Shown piece after piece: positions 8,647 to 17,792 of a DNA stretch of 64,000 bases (position 1 is its first letter; the number at the start of each line of letters is the position of its first letter). The stretch spans positions 1-64,000 of the forward strand of contig CANFCK010000003.1 in the NCBI GenBank assembly GCA_947445035.1, in the 5' to 3' direction. The notes beneath the pieces are model-generated. The model did not search any database. It saw only the letters and a list, made by a program, of their open reading frames with translations, and was not told the origin of the DNA. Source of the stretch: Deltaproteobacteria bacterium. GTDB taxonomy: Bacteria; Myxococcota_A; UBA796; SXON01. The translations under genes and the position numbers were made by a program.

Positions 8647-10251
8647 GTGCTCGTGGTGCTGTCGATATTGTCGGGCGCGTGCGTCCCGATGGCCCGTGAC
8701 GGTCAGGGCGCTGACGTCGCCGGTCAGCCGGTACGCCTGACGTTCATCCACACCAGCGACATTCACAGCCGACTCTACGACTACGACTTCACCCCGTCCT
8801 TCACCGACAACGAGCTCGGGTTGCAGGATGGGCTCGGGCCGTACGGAGGGCTTGCCGAGATGGCCACCATCATCAAGCGGGAGCGTTCGATGGCCGGGCG
8901 GACGCTCCACCTCGACTCGGGCGATTGTTTCCAAGGCGCCGTCGTCTTCAACGAGTTCTCCGGCGAGGCTGAGTTTCGCGGGTTGAGCATGCTCGGTCTG
9001 GATGGCGCGGTCGTCGCCAACCACGAGTTCGACAAGGGCGCCGCGAACCTCGCCACCCAGGGCGCGACGTGGGCGAGCTTCGATCTGTTGGCCGCCAACT
9101 ACGACTTCGCGGACAGCGACCTGCCCTACGCGACCGAGCTGGAGGATCTGGTTCTTCCCAGCACGATGTACGAGATGGACGGGGTCCGCGTCGGCGTGAT
9201 CGGGCTCGCCAACATCAGCTCGCTCAACTCCATCTACGATCAGTCCAACAGCATGGGCATCCGGGTCATCGAGCCTGGCCAGGCGATTCCAGACGAAGCC
9301 GCCAAACTTCGTGCGCAAGGTGCCGACATCATCGTCATCGTCTCGCACATGGGGCTCGACAACGACATCGAGCACGCACGCACCTACGCGGACATCGACA
9401 TCATCCTCGGCGGTCACAACCACATCGCGCTCGACCCGCCGCTGGTGGTGACCAACGAGGCCACCGGAAAGCGGATCCCGGTCGTGCACAGCGGGGCCTT
9501 CGCCAAATTCGTGGGCCGCCTGGATGTCGTCGTTCAGGACGGCGCTGTGCTGTCGCACAGCTACGAGCTGTTCCCCGTAGACAACACCGTACCGGAAGAT
9601 CCCGATGTGGCTGAGCTGCTGGCAGAGTACTCGGAGCAGCTCGACTACGAGCTTAACCTCGAGCAGGTGATCGGGTACGCCGAGACGGAGCTGACCCGGT
9701 ACGGCACCACCGGCGGCGACTCGATGCTGGGGAACCTCACCGCCGAGGCCATGCGGCTGTATCCGGGGGTCGAAACCGAGATTGCGCTGACCAACACCCT
9801 TGGCATCCGTTCGGACATTCCGGCGGGCGACATCACCCTCGACACGCTCTACAACGCGATGCCGTTCGACAACACCATCACGACGATGTTCCTGTCGGGC
9901 CGAGAGGTACAGGAGCTGCTCGACTTCAACACCGAGCGCAGCACCGATCGTGGCTGCCAATCGCAGGCCCAGGTGGCGGGCATCCGCTTCACCATGAACT
10001 GCGCGGACGCCCGCGCCGAGAACATCCTCATCAACGGCGTGCCACTGGACCTCGACGGCACCTACGAGCTCGCCACCAACAACTACATCGCGCACGGCGG
10101 CTCGGGCTTCGAAGTTTTGGAGCGCAACACGACGCAGGTCGACACCACGATCTCGATCCGCGACATCGTGAAGTCCGCGATCAGCTCGGCGCGCACGCTG
10201 CCGCAGGCTGGCATCGCCCAAGAGGATGGCCGCATCCTCCCGGTGTACTGA
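8647..10251 (+). CDS. 5'-nucleotidase / cyclic phosphodiesterase family lipoprotein (UshA-like)
   Basis: The product is 534 residues. The GTG at 8647 is preceded by GGGGAG at a good distance and yields MLVVLSILSGAC, a lipoprotein signal with Cys12. An N-terminal calcineurin-like metallophosphoesterase domain shows HTSDIH (D38, H40), LDSGDCFQG (~89-97), ANHEFD (N125-H126-E127) and GGHNH (~256-260), all metal-ligand motifs of the UshA family. The usual GNHE glycine is Ala here. The C-terminal 5_nucleotid_C domain includes NLTAEAMR and FLSGREVQELLDF. It would hydrolyse nucleotides or related phosphoesters outside the inner membrane. Its stop overlaps the next start (TGATG), so translation is coupled. 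Confidence 0.92.
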   Translation: MLVVLSILSGACVPMARDGQGADVAGQPVRLTFIHTSDIHSRLYDYDFTPSFTDNELGLQDGLGPYGGLAEMATIIKRERSMAGRTLHLDSGDCFQGAVVFNEFSGEAEFRGLSMLGLDGAVVANHEFDKGAANLATQGATWASFDLLAANYDFADSDLPYATELEDLVLPSTMYEMDGVRVGVIGLANISSLNSIYDQSNSMGIRVIEPGQAIPDEAAKLRAQGADIIVIVSHMGLDNDIEHARTYADIDIILGGHNHIALDPPLVVTNEATGKRIPVVHSGAFAKFVGRLDVVVQDGAVLSHSYELFPVDNTVPEDPDVAELLAEYSEQLDYELNLEQVIGYAETELTRYGTTGGDSMLGNLTAEAMRLYPGVETEIALTNTLGIRSDIPAGDITLDTLYNAMPFDNTITTMFLSGREVQELLDFNTERSTDRGCQSQAQVAGIRFTMNCADARAENILINGVPLDLDGTYELATNNYIAHGGSGFEVLERNTTQVDTTISIRDIVKSAISSARTLPQAGIAQEDGRILPVY

Positions 10252-11312
10252 TGCTGGCGCTGCTTCTCGCTTGTTCATCGGTTGAGCGGAACCGCATCGA
10301 GCCGAGCTTCGTGCATGTCGACCTCGCGACCGGATCGACACTCGGAACTGAAGCAGCCCCCCTCCCCTTCTCGGCCGTCGGCAGCACGTTCACCGCGACG
10401 ATCACCACCTGGAACGTGGACGGAGAGGCGTACCCCTTCAGCGGGGAGATGAGCCTGTCGGTGCGGCCCGGTCGAGTGAGCGCCCCGGCACGCATCACCC
10501 TCGTCGACGGAGCGTGGACCGGTTCGGTCGCGGTGGAAGCCGGATTCGGCCCGACCCGGATCTGGGCGGCCGACGAAGACGTCACCGATGGCCGGTCGCC
10601 GTCCTGGTCGGCGGGGGTCAGCGCCCCGATCTGGTTTCAACGGCCCACCATCCCCGAGATGCAGACGACCGACAACCATGAGAGCAACCAGCTTGAAGGG
10701 GAGTTCGCGGAACTTCGGATCGGGGACCGCGAGGTGGTGGTGTCGGCCACCGACCCAGCCGGGTTCTACGTCAGCGACCTTGGGGCGGCTCCGGGCAATT
10801 TCTCGGGGTTGTACATCTACACCTTCTCAAAGCCGCCGGACGAGATCGTGGTTGGGGCGCGCCTGGACGAGCTCAACGGACAGAACAGTGAGTATCTGGC
10901 GGCAACCCAACTGAACTTCCCGACGCTCCACGTGGTTGAGGGCCAGAGGCTGAGTCCCTCTCCGGCCGCGCTGATCACGGAGGCCGTCGCGTGCGAAAAC
11001 AACGCGATGGAGGCCTACGAGGGCAGCCGGGTTCGCGTCGAGGCCCCGGTCATCCCCGCGACGTTCACCGCCGACTCCACGGCCTTTGCCGACTACGTCG
11101 CGTACGGGCAGTGGCCGCTCGAAGTGGGCGCCTGCACGGTCTACGCCGAATCCACGGCCACGGTCCCCGACTACTACCCTCCGGATCATGCCGGAGAAAC
11201 GCTCTCTCACGTCGAAGGCATGCTGAAGGAGGTCTACGGCAAGTGGATCTTCATCGTCCTCGACGAGACCGACATCGGCGCGGGCACCCGCTCGCGCAAG
11301 GGCTCACCATGA
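10251..11312 (+). CDS. Lipoprotein of unknown function
   Basis: The product is 353 residues and begins MLALLLAC, so the lipid-carrying Cys would be residue 8 after a very short hydrophobic stretch with no Lys or Arg. There is no in-frame start further upstream. The mature part is beta-rich; the segment around FYVSDLGAAPGNFSGLYIY and the later VARL/VEG regions recall OB- or Ig-like folds but no family is recognised. It overlaps the 5'-nucleotidase stop upstream and the barrel start downstream (ATGA), which suggests the three proteins function together. Confidence 0.8.
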   Translation: MLALLLACSSVERNRIEPSFVHVDLATGSTLGTEAAPLPFSAVGSTFTATITTWNVDGEAYPFSGEMSLSVRPGRVSAPARITLVDGAWTGSVAVEAGFGPTRIWAADEDVTDGRSPSWSAGVSAPIWFQRPTIPEMQTTDNHESNQLEGEFAELRIGDREVVVSATDPAGFYVSDLGAAPGNFSGLYIYTFSKPPDEIVVGARLDELNGQNSEYLAATQLNFPTLHVVEGQRLSPSPAALITEAVACENNAMEAYEGSRVRVEAPVIPATFTADSTAFADYVAYGQWPLEVGACTVYAESTATVPDYYPPDHAGETLSHVEGMLKEVYGKWIFIVLDETDIGAGTRSRKGSP

Positions 11313-12775
11313 CGCTTTTCTTTGCGATTTCCTCCCTCGCCCACGCCAGCGACTTCGTCGACACCTGGGTCACCACCTCGCTCGAAGACACCAACGTCCG
11401 CGCCGGGCCGGAGGCCTACTCACCCGCCGCAAATTTCGTCCAGCGTGGCAACTCGACCTTCTTCGAGAACTACGAGACCCGGTTCACCGACGACATCAGC
11501 CAGACCCACCTGGTGCTCTACAAGAAGGATGACGGCTTCATCAAAGGGGTCACGACCGAAGCGGCGTTCGTGCTCCGGATGCAGCCCTACCTCGACGTGG
11601 CCAGCAGCAAACCGGGCGTCAACGTCGCCGACGACGGCAGCTACGTGCGCATCATCAAACACTTCGACGAGCACAAGAACCTCTCGTTCACCGGCTACGC
11701 GGTCGACGCCAACCGCTTCCGCCTCGGCTACAGCTACGACGTTACCTGGGGTGGTCGCGACATCTATGCGTTTGATCCGTACGCCGCGCCTGGGCTACGG
11801 GTACAGTTCCAATCCGGCCCGCACTACGCCTTCGCGGGAGTGAAGACCGCGGTCGGTGACTACACCGACGCCGAGGGAAACAAGAACAACGAGGCGTACT
11901 GGGGGTTTCTCGCCGGGGGTGGCTTCGAGGTCGGCAAACACCTCCGCATCGAGGGGGGCTTCGGTGACTTCCAGCAAGGTCAGCTGACGAACGTCGGCGA
12001 CGTGGAGTCCCCGCTGTACAACGCTCCGATCACCGCGCTGGGCGGGTCCGCGCAGGTCAGCGTGCGCACAAATCCTGAGCTCGACTACATCTCGTCCGCC
12101 GAGCTCAAGCTTTACCGAAACGCCCCCGAGTTCATGCGCGACAGCTACATCAGCCACCGCCGACTCGACGGCTTCGGCCTGCTGGTGCAGTCGGAGATCA
12201 ACGTGATCACTCACGATCTCATCGATCCCGAAGCACCGGACACGACCACGGTCGAGACGGCCATCGCGGGCGACATCCAGGCCCTCGCGGTGATCGGAAC
12301 CACCGAGGTCAACGTCGACTTCGTCTACAAGGACCTGCCGTACATCGTCTTCAACATCCCGGGCATCACCTCGGGATACGCGCTCGACCCCGACCTCAAC
12401 GCCACCCCCCAGCTTTACGTGCGCGGCAGGGTCGGCCACTGGTTTGAGAAGGCCCACCTGACGCCGAGCCTAGGGGTCGGCTGGGAACTGCCCGCCACCT
12501 ACACCACCGGAGACACCAGCTTCGTCCAGTACGACGAGCGCAACAAAGCTCACGTGCCGGACGGGCAGGAGCCTACCGCGATCTTGTCGGCCGTAGCGGG
12601 CTTGCAGTGGGACGTCTCACCATCGACTGTTCTCGTCGGCGAGGTCCTGTACACCGTGGACAACAACCTCAGCGACTTTCAGACCAACGACGACGGCACC
12701 AACGCTTTTGTGCCCGAGGCCGAAGAGGTCCGCAACGCGCTCGGGTTCAACCTGATGATGCGCGCGAGGTTTTAG
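11309..12775 (+). CDS. Predicted outer-membrane beta-barrel protein
   Basis: The product is 488 residues. The ATG at 11309 overlaps the previous stop (ATGA) and gives MTLFFAISSLAHASD, a short Sec signal peptide. The body shows many amphipathic strands (for example FRLGYSYDVTWGG and YAFAGVKTAVGDY) and ends in NLMMRARF, a terminal strand ending in Phe as expected for BAM substrates. It is the third gene of the coupled 5'-nucleotidase operon and could be a porin for its products. Its stop codon shares bases with the stop of the convergent gene at 12772. Confidence 0.78.
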   Translation: MTLFFAISSLAHASDFVDTWVTTSLEDTNVRAGPEAYSPAANFVQRGNSTFFENYETRFTDDISQTHLVLYKKDDGFIKGVTTEAAFVLRMQPYLDVASSKPGVNVADDGSYVRIIKHFDEHKNLSFTGYAVDANRFRLGYSYDVTWGGRDIYAFDPYAAPGLRVQFQSGPHYAFAGVKTAVGDYTDAEGNKNNEAYWGFLAGGGFEVGKHLRIEGGFGDFQQGQLTNVGDVESPLYNAPITALGGSAQVSVRTNPELDYISSAELKLYRNAPEFMRDSYISHRRLDGFGLLVQSEINVITHDLIDPEAPDTTTVETAIAGDIQALAVIGTTEVNVDFVYKDLPYIVFNIPGITSGYALDPDLNATPQLYVRGRVGHWFEKAHLTPSLGVGWELPATYTTGDTSFVQYDERNKAHVPDGQEPTAILSAVAGLQWDVSPSTVLVGEVLYTVDNNLSDFQTNDDGTNAFVPEAEEVRNALGFNLMMRARF

Positions 12776-13044
12776 AACGCCCAGACCTCAGCGTCGTAGC
12801 AGGCGCCAGCCTCGACGTCGGCGCACTCCGACTCGTTCAGGCAAGTGAGCTGGACATCGAACGCGTCACGCTTTTCGACGTCGGTCCAGTCGTCGTAGAG
12901 CGTCTGCTGACTGGCGCAGGACTCCTGACACTCGGCGGCCGACATGCGCTCGGTACCCTCCATCTCACAGGCCACGAGCTTGTCGCACACCTCGTCACAG
13001 GTGGGGGTGCAAGCGGAGACAAGGAGGAGGACGAGGACGATCAC
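12772..13044 (-). CDS. Small Cys-rich lipoprotein (paralogue of 13059-13400)
   Basis: The GTG start at 13044 gives a 90-residue protein, MIVLVLLLVSACTPTC, with Cys12 as the predicted lipidation site. The mature protein keeps several further Cys (TCDEVCDKLVACE, ECQESC, LTCLNES, GACYDAEV), enough for three or four disulfides, and ends in WAF. Its Cys pattern resembles the next gene, so the two look like a tandem duplication. The start codon is the first usable one that gives a clean lipobox; upstream codons in frame are CTG/TTA. Function unknown. Confidence 0.65.
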   Translation of the reverse strand: MIVLVLLLVSACTPTCDEVCDKLVACEMEGTERMSAAECQESCASQQTLYDDWTDVEKRDAFDVQLTCLNESECADVEAGACYDAEVWAF

Positions 13045-13058
13045 GTTGAGCGACCCGG

Positions 13059-13400
13059 TTAGTAATGCGGCTGACAGTAGCCCTTCCCGATGTTGTCGCA
13101 CGAGGTGCTGTCGACGCAGTCCATCCACAACGCCGCCTGCTTTTCGTTCGCGATGCTCACGTCTTCGTCGGCATTGCTGTTGGGATCGTAGCTTCCTATC
13201 GTACCGGCGTTCGACATCGCACCGTCGCACACCTGCTGGCATTCGATGACGAGGCGATTGGCGCCTTCTTCGCCTTCAAAATCCGGCACGTTGATGTTGC
13301 ACGCATCCTCGCCGCTACCGTAGAGGCGCTCGCACGAACTCCGACAGTTGGGACCGCACCCGACAAGGGTTCCGAGGATGGCGAGGACGAGGACGAGCAT
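13059..13400 (-). CDS. Small Cys-rich lipoprotein
   Basis: The product is 113 residues and starts MLVLVLAILGTLVGC; the predicted lipidated Cys is residue 15. It then has NCRSSCERLYG, ECQQVCDGAM, WMDCVDSTSC and GYCQPHY: a spaced Cys pattern that mirrors the downstream gene (C-x3-C...C-x3-C...C...C). It is likely an envelope protein stabilised by disulfides. It lies in a small leftward pair, 14 bp from its paralogue. No family is recognised. Confidence 0.72.
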   Translation of the reverse strand: MLVLVLAILGTLVGCGPNCRSSCERLYGSGEDACNINVPDFEGEEGANRLVIECQQVCDGAMSNAGTIGSYDPNSNADEDVSIANEKQAALWMDCVDSTSCDNIGKGYCQPHY

Positions 13401-13448
13401 GCAGCTTCCGAAGGCCGCCCAGGGTAGTCGGGCAAGCGGCCCCGGTCA

Positions 13449-14576
13449 ATGCGCGTCCTTCACGTCACCCCCTGCTACCCACCCACGTGGGCCTATGGCG
13501 GCATCCCTCGGGTGGTGTACGCGCTGGCGCGGGCGCAGGTGAGCCTGGGCATGGACGTGCGGGTGTGGACCACAGACGCGTTCGACGAGGTCCGGCGCGC
13601 CGATGTGCCAGCCCAGCGCATCGAGGACGGCATCGAGGTCCATGTCTCGCGTTTGGCGAGCAACCGGCTTGCGTGGCGGCACCAGCTGTACCTTCCTAGC
13701 AGCCCGCCTCCCCTCGCGGGGGTGGACGTCGTCCACTTGCACAGCCACCGGCACCTCCTGAACTGGTGGGCGTTTCGGCGAGCCCGCGCCGCGGGGCTTG
13801 CGGTCGTCCAGACCCCAAACGGGACCGCGCCGCGTCTGGAGAGGAAGCAGGCGCTAAAGGCCGCCTGGGACCTGTGTTTCGACGGCAACATCCCCCGCGA
13901 CGCCGACCGCACCGTCGCCGTGTCCAAGGCCGAGGTCAGGCAACTGCTCGCGCTCGGAGTCAGGCCGGACCACATCCGACGGATTCCCAATCCGCTACAC
14001 CTCGAGGAGTTCGAGCAACTCCCCGCGCGCGGCAGCTTTCGGTCGCGCCACGGCCTCGGAAACGGACCACTCGTCGCCTACCTGGGCCAAATCACCCCGC
14101 GAAAGGGGGTTGAACGGCTGGTCGAGGCCTTTGCCCAGGACCTCGATGGCGCCACCCTGGTCGTCGCGGGGGCGCCGCGCGGAATGGCGCTGCCGACGGC
14201 GCCACACGTGCGATATACGGGCACTCTCGAAGGGCCGGAGCGGCTCTCGCTCTTGGTCGACGCCGACGTGCTGGTGTACCCCTCCACCGATGAGATCTTC
14301 GGATTGGTGCCTCTGGAGGGGCTCTTATGCGGCGCTCCCGTCATCGTGGGAGGCGACTGCGGCTGCGGCGAGCTGATTGGCGAGGCGGGCGCCGGCCTCC
14401 TCACGCAGACGCGGGACGTCGCTGAGCTGCGCGCGCACATCCGCGTGCTGCTCCGCGACCCTGTCCGGGCAGGGGAGATGGTCGCGCGCGGTCGCCGCTA
14501 CGTCGCGGCCCACCTGGACCCGGTGCGCGTGGCGACGCAGTACCTCGACGTCTATCGGGAGGTCGCACCAGGATGA
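13449..14576 (+). CDS. Glycosyltransferase family 4 (GT-B fold)
   Basis: The product is 375 residues, the usual size for GT4 enzymes. The N-terminus LHVTPCYPPTWAYGGIPRVV is the classic GT4 acceptor-side start with the Gly-Gly loop. The C-terminal donor domain has GNGPLVAYLGQITPRKGVE and the E-x7-E pair (E282, E290 in EIFGLVPLE). It would transfer a sugar from a nucleotide-sugar donor in the cytoplasm. It ends in an ATGA overlap with a TMTC-like membrane transferase, so the two probably act in one glycan or glycoprotein pathway. Donor and acceptor cannot be told from sequence. Confidence 0.92.
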   Translation: MRVLHVTPCYPPTWAYGGIPRVVYALARAQVSLGMDVRVWTTDAFDEVRRADVPAQRIEDGIEVHVSRLASNRLAWRHQLYLPSSPPPLAGVDVVHLHSHRHLLNWWAFRRARAAGLAVVQTPNGTAPRLERKQALKAAWDLCFDGNIPRDADRTVAVSKAEVRQLLALGVRPDHIRRIPNPLHLEEFEQLPARGSFRSRHGLGNGPLVAYLGQITPRKGVERLVEAFAQDLDGATLVVAGAPRGMALPTAPHVRYTGTLEGPERLSLLVDADVLVYPSTDEIFGLVPLEGLLCGAPVIVGGDCGCGELIGEAGAGLLTQTRDVAELRAHIRVLLRDPVRAGEMVARGRRYVAAHLDPVRVATQYLDVYREVAPG

Positions 14577-16144
14577 TTCGTCGTGCTCCCCTGTTGATCG
14601 TCGCCGCGATCCTGGCGGTGTGGGCCAATTCGATCAGCTCGCCGTTTGTGTACGACGACAAAGTCGAGGTCGTGCATCGCGCGATCCGGGACATCACCAC
14701 CCCGATGGCCTGGGTTCTCTACAACCCAGGCCGCGCCGTGCTCCTGAGCACCTACGCCGTGAACTGGGCGATCGGCGGTTTGGACCCCCGCGGCTACCAC
14801 GTCTTGAGCATCGTCATTCATGCGATCAACGGGGTGCTCGCCTGGCGGCTCGCGTCTCGAATCTTGACCCCCGTTCGCGCACTCTTCGCCACGCTGGCCT
14901 GGGCGCTCCATCCGATGGCGACCGAAGGAGTGACCTACCTGTCTGGCCGGTCGGATGCGCTGGTCGCGACGTGGTTCCTCCTTGCCATCGGCCTGTGGAT
15001 CGACGATTCACGGGCGCCGAACGCCCGGGCTCGCATCGGTGCGATCAGTGCCGCGGTCCTCGCGTTCTTCACCAAGGAAACCGCCGCGGTACTACCTTTC
15101 CTGCTCCTGGCGGCCGACCTTTTCCTTGTCGCGGGAGGCCGGATCGCGCTGGTCGACCGCCGCCGCTACCTCCCGCTGGCCCTGCTGCTGGTGATGATGG
15201 TCGGCGCGCAGCTCGTTCGGACCGGCTGGCCGGCGCCCGAGGTGCCGAGGTCGGCCGTCGATCACGTCATCAGCCAAGCCGCGGCGTGGGGGCTGTACCT
15301 GCAACTATGGGTCGTGCCGTGGGGGCAATCGATCCTCCACGGCTTGCCCGGCGTGGCCTCGCTTTGGGGGCTTGGCGCAGCGGTCGGCCTTTCGATCGCG
15401 GCGGCACTTGCCCTCCGAGAGCGCGGCATCGCCGCATTCGCGGCGATGGTCTGGACACTTCCACTGACGATGGCGAGCATCCTGGTTTTGCGCGAGACCG
15501 TGCCGGAGCACCGGGCCTACCTCTCGGGGTTCGGGCTTTGGCTTTTCATCGGCAGTCGGCTCCCGGAGCGCTGGCCGATCTTTGTGGTGCCGCTTCTCCT
15601 CGCAGCGCTCACGGTCCGCCGAAATCAGGACTGGCGGGACGAGCCGACACTCTGGGCCAGTGCAACCGACCGGTGGCCACAAAGCGCGTCTGCCTGGTAC
15701 GGTTCTGGGCAGGCGCTGAAGTTCGCCCACCGATGGGACGAGGCGGAGGCCGCCCTGCAGATCAGCTACGAGTTGGATGGTCGCGTCGAGGCGCTCGACG
15801 ACATCGGCATCTGCCGCGTTCAAACTGGAGACGCGCCCGGGGCGCGCTCCGTCTGGGAGCGCGCGTTGCGTGAGTCGCCGGGGCATTGCGCCGCCCTCAA
15901 CAACCTCGCAGGCCTGGCGCGCTCCGAGGGTGACGTCCGCGCCGCCACCAGCGGCTTCCTGAGCACACTCCGGTACTGTCCCGAAGACCCCATCGCCCAC
16001 TACAGCCTCGGCACGCTCCATCTGGACGCCCACGAGTCGGATCGGGCGCGGTTTCACCTGCGGGCCTACTTGGCTGCGGACCCGGGGGGCACGTACGACA
16101 GGAGTGCACGGCAGGGGCTCACCGAGCTAGGCGTGGGCCCGTAG
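14573..16144 (+). CDS. TMTC-like membrane glycosyltransferase with C-terminal TPR repeats
   Basis: The product is 523 residues. After the first membrane helix it has FVYDDK, then GYHVLSIVIHAINGVLAW, HPMATEGVTYLSGRSDALVA and FFTKETA. These match the conserved DD, H-x3-N, HP-x-TE-x-V...GR-x-D and KE elements of the TMTC / DUF1736 GT-C family (lipid-linked sugar donors). About ten membrane segments fill residues 1-340. Residues ~360-510 contain three to four TPR units (for example SAWYGSGQALKFAHRWDEAE). Eukaryotic TMTCs are O-mannosyltransferases; the bacterial substrate is unknown. Translation is coupled to the GT4 gene. Confidence 0.85.
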   Translation: MIRRAPLLIVAAILAVWANSISSPFVYDDKVEVVHRAIRDITTPMAWVLYNPGRAVLLSTYAVNWAIGGLDPRGYHVLSIVIHAINGVLAWRLASRILTPVRALFATLAWALHPMATEGVTYLSGRSDALVATWFLLAIGLWIDDSRAPNARARIGAISAAVLAFFTKETAAVLPFLLLAADLFLVAGGRIALVDRRRYLPLALLLVMMVGAQLVRTGWPAPEVPRSAVDHVISQAAAWGLYLQLWVVPWGQSILHGLPGVASLWGLGAAVGLSIAAALALRERGIAAFAAMVWTLPLTMASILVLRETVPEHRAYLSGFGLWLFIGSRLPERWPIFVVPLLLAALTVRRNQDWRDEPTLWASATDRWPQSASAWYGSGQALKFAHRWDEAEAALQISYELDGRVEALDDIGICRVQTGDAPGARSVWERALRESPGHCAALNNLAGLARSEGDVRAATSGFLSTLRYCPEDPIAHYSLGTLHLDAHESDRARFHLRAYLAADPGGTYDRSARQGLTELGVGP

Positions 16145-16150
16145 TCCCGG

Positions 16151-16858
16151 TCAACGACGCTGAAGCGCGCCGAGGGAAAGGCTGAACCCGGACGGAAGGT
16201 GATCCGCCAGCCAGCCATCGTCGGCCACCGGCCAGCCCCGAGCGGCGATGACCTCGGCCACGCGTCCGCGAACTCGGGTCGACTCCTCGCTCCGGCGCTG
16301 AAGCGCAGCCAAAAGCGGAGAGCTTCCATCGTCCCCCTCCTGCCCCGCGATCGCCTCGACCGCCGCGTGGCGAACACCCTCGTCGAAATCCAGAAGGAAG
16401 CGCGTGGCGCCGTCGACGACGCGGGCATCCTTCCGTTCGGCGAGCGTCAGCAGCAGGGTGCGCTTCTTCTCGGGGTGGAATTCGTTTTCAACCGTCTCGA
16501 GCCCCAAGAGCTCCAAGAGCAGCTCCGTGGCCGCCGTCGAACCTTCGATGCGCTCGATCACCCGCAGCGAATGCTGGAAGTTGTGGGAGCCTCGCGCATG
16601 CGCCCTGGCGGGCTCGACCGCCAACGACCCCTTGTCGACCAGGAGCTCGATCACCGCGTCCTTCTCGGTGCGGTCCTTGATGTTGTGTTCCAGTTGCAGA
16701 TCGAAACGACGGCAGAGCGCGAGCAGCGACTCCGGCGTGGCCTGCTCGGCGAGCCAGTGCGCCGACTGAACCCGATCGTCAGGTTGGGCGTCGCGATCCT
16801 GCAGGCGCCGGCCATGTTTGGCCACGCTGCTGGGGGTGAAGAAGTCGTACCAGGCCAT
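16151..16858 (-). CDS. HEAT-repeat-like cytoplasmic protein
   Basis: The product is 235 residues with no signal peptide (MAWYDFFTPSSVAKHG). It is almost entirely helical, with paired helices such as VVDGATRFLLDFDEGVRHAA, typical of HEAT or PBS-lyase-type repeats involved in protein binding. It lies tail to tail with the TMTC gene, 6 bp away. It may be a scaffold or regulator; nothing points to a specific partner. Confidence 0.7.
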   Translation of the reverse strand: MAWYDFFTPSSVAKHGRRLQDRDAQPDDRVQSAHWLAEQATPESLLALCRRFDLQLEHNIKDRTEKDAVIELLVDKGSLAVEPARAHARGSHNFQHSLRVIERIEGSTAATELLLELLGLETVENEFHPEKKRTLLLTLAERKDARVVDGATRFLLDFDEGVRHAAVEAIAGQEGDDGSSPLLAALQRRSEESTRVRGRVAEVIAARGWPVADDGWLADHLPSGFSLSLGALQRR

Positions 16859-16881
16859 GGGGAAACTCGGACCGCGCAGTG

Positions 16882-17676
16882 CTATTCACCCGGGGGCGTC
16901 CGGGGAAGAGCCCACGTGGTCCCGATCGCGATCAACACCCTCCCGTCCGCAGCCGCTGGCGTCAGCCCGGCCGTCCCTCCCACCTCTCCGAAAAACCTAC
17001 CACCATAGCGCAACCCGCCGCCAGCCTCGGCGCGAGCGGGGTTCCGGGATGTGGCAAGCGCCAGGTCCGCGTGACAGAGGACCGACCACCGTCCAGAGGT
17101 CCAAGCGCCCTCGATCGTGGCGAAGGGGACGTCGTCCTGGGCCGCAAACCGGAGCGGATTACCCAAGACCGCGAGGCCGACGGAAGCCACGCCCGACCAC
17201 GGCCCACGTTGGAGTCCGGCCCACGCGCCGAAGTCCACGTCGGTTTCATCCGTACCGAGGCCGTCCTCATTGGTGGCATTCGGCAACTTTGCGCCCCATC
17301 CGAGCCCCATCGAGATCGCGTCGGTGTGGAGGAGCCGCAGCCCGGTCCCCAGGCGGAAGTCGCTCGGACCCGTGGTTTGCTCGGCCGCGGTCTGGTCCGC
17401 CAGCCAGCCCCAGCCGAGTTCGAGGCGAACCGCCGGACCAACCCACGCGGAGGCGACCCCGGAGACCTCGGTCCGGTCGCGCGACGCGCTGCGAAACGCC
17501 GGAACGAGGCCGATCGCGTGCTCCGCAGCAACGCGCACGCCCCCCGCGGCCCCCCCGTCAAAAACGCCCGGAAGGTCGGTCGCAGGCGGCGCCCAATCCG
17601 CCGCTGACGCCGAGTTTCCAGGAAAGCCCGCGAGCCCGAGCAGCGCCAGCGTCGCTGTGTTATGAAGCGCGCCCAC
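16882..17676 (-). CDS. Predicted outer-membrane protein (beta-barrel)
   Basis: The product is 264 residues. The GTG at 17676 is preceded by AGGGGGAA and is favoured over the ATG 14 codons upstream, which lacks such a site. It gives a signal peptide ending SASA before ADWAPP. The mature part alternates small or aromatic residues (RLELGWGWLAD, ITSMGLGWG-like strands), as in small outer-membrane barrels. It is read divergently from the PKD lipoprotein genes. Function unknown. Confidence 0.68.
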   Translation of the reverse strand: MGALHNTATLALLGLAGFPGNSASAADWAPPATDLPGVFDGGAAGGVRVAAEHAIGLVPAFRSASRDRTEVSGVASAWVGPAVRLELGWGWLADQTAAEQTTGPSDFRLGTGLRLLHTDAISMGLGWGAKLPNATNEDGLGTDETDVDFGAWAGLQRGPWSGVASVGLAVLGNPLRFAAQDDVPFATIEGAWTSGRWSVLCHADLALATSRNPARAEAGGGLRYGGRFFGEVGGTAGLTPAAADGRVLIAIGTTWALPRTPPGE

Positions 17677-17703
17677 CCTGATTTCCCCCTGTGTCGAATG
17701 GTG

Positions 17704-17733
17704 TTGACGATGGCCCATCGGATTGCGTACGCT
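17704..17733 (+). promoter_or_regulatory. Weak promoter candidate upstream of the PKD lipoprotein genes
   Basis: TTGACG (17704-17709) is followed after 18 bp by TACGCT (17728-17733), a poor -10. The predicted leader to the ATG at 17793 is about 55 nt. The same TTGACG box is used in the candidate rRNA and tRNA promoters of this window. Low confidence because the -10 matches only three consensus bases. Confidence 0.3.
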
Positions 17734-17792
17734 GCGTCACGCCTCGCCTCACACGCCTCGCCCGACGCGTCCAGCCGTCCGGAGTGCATCGA

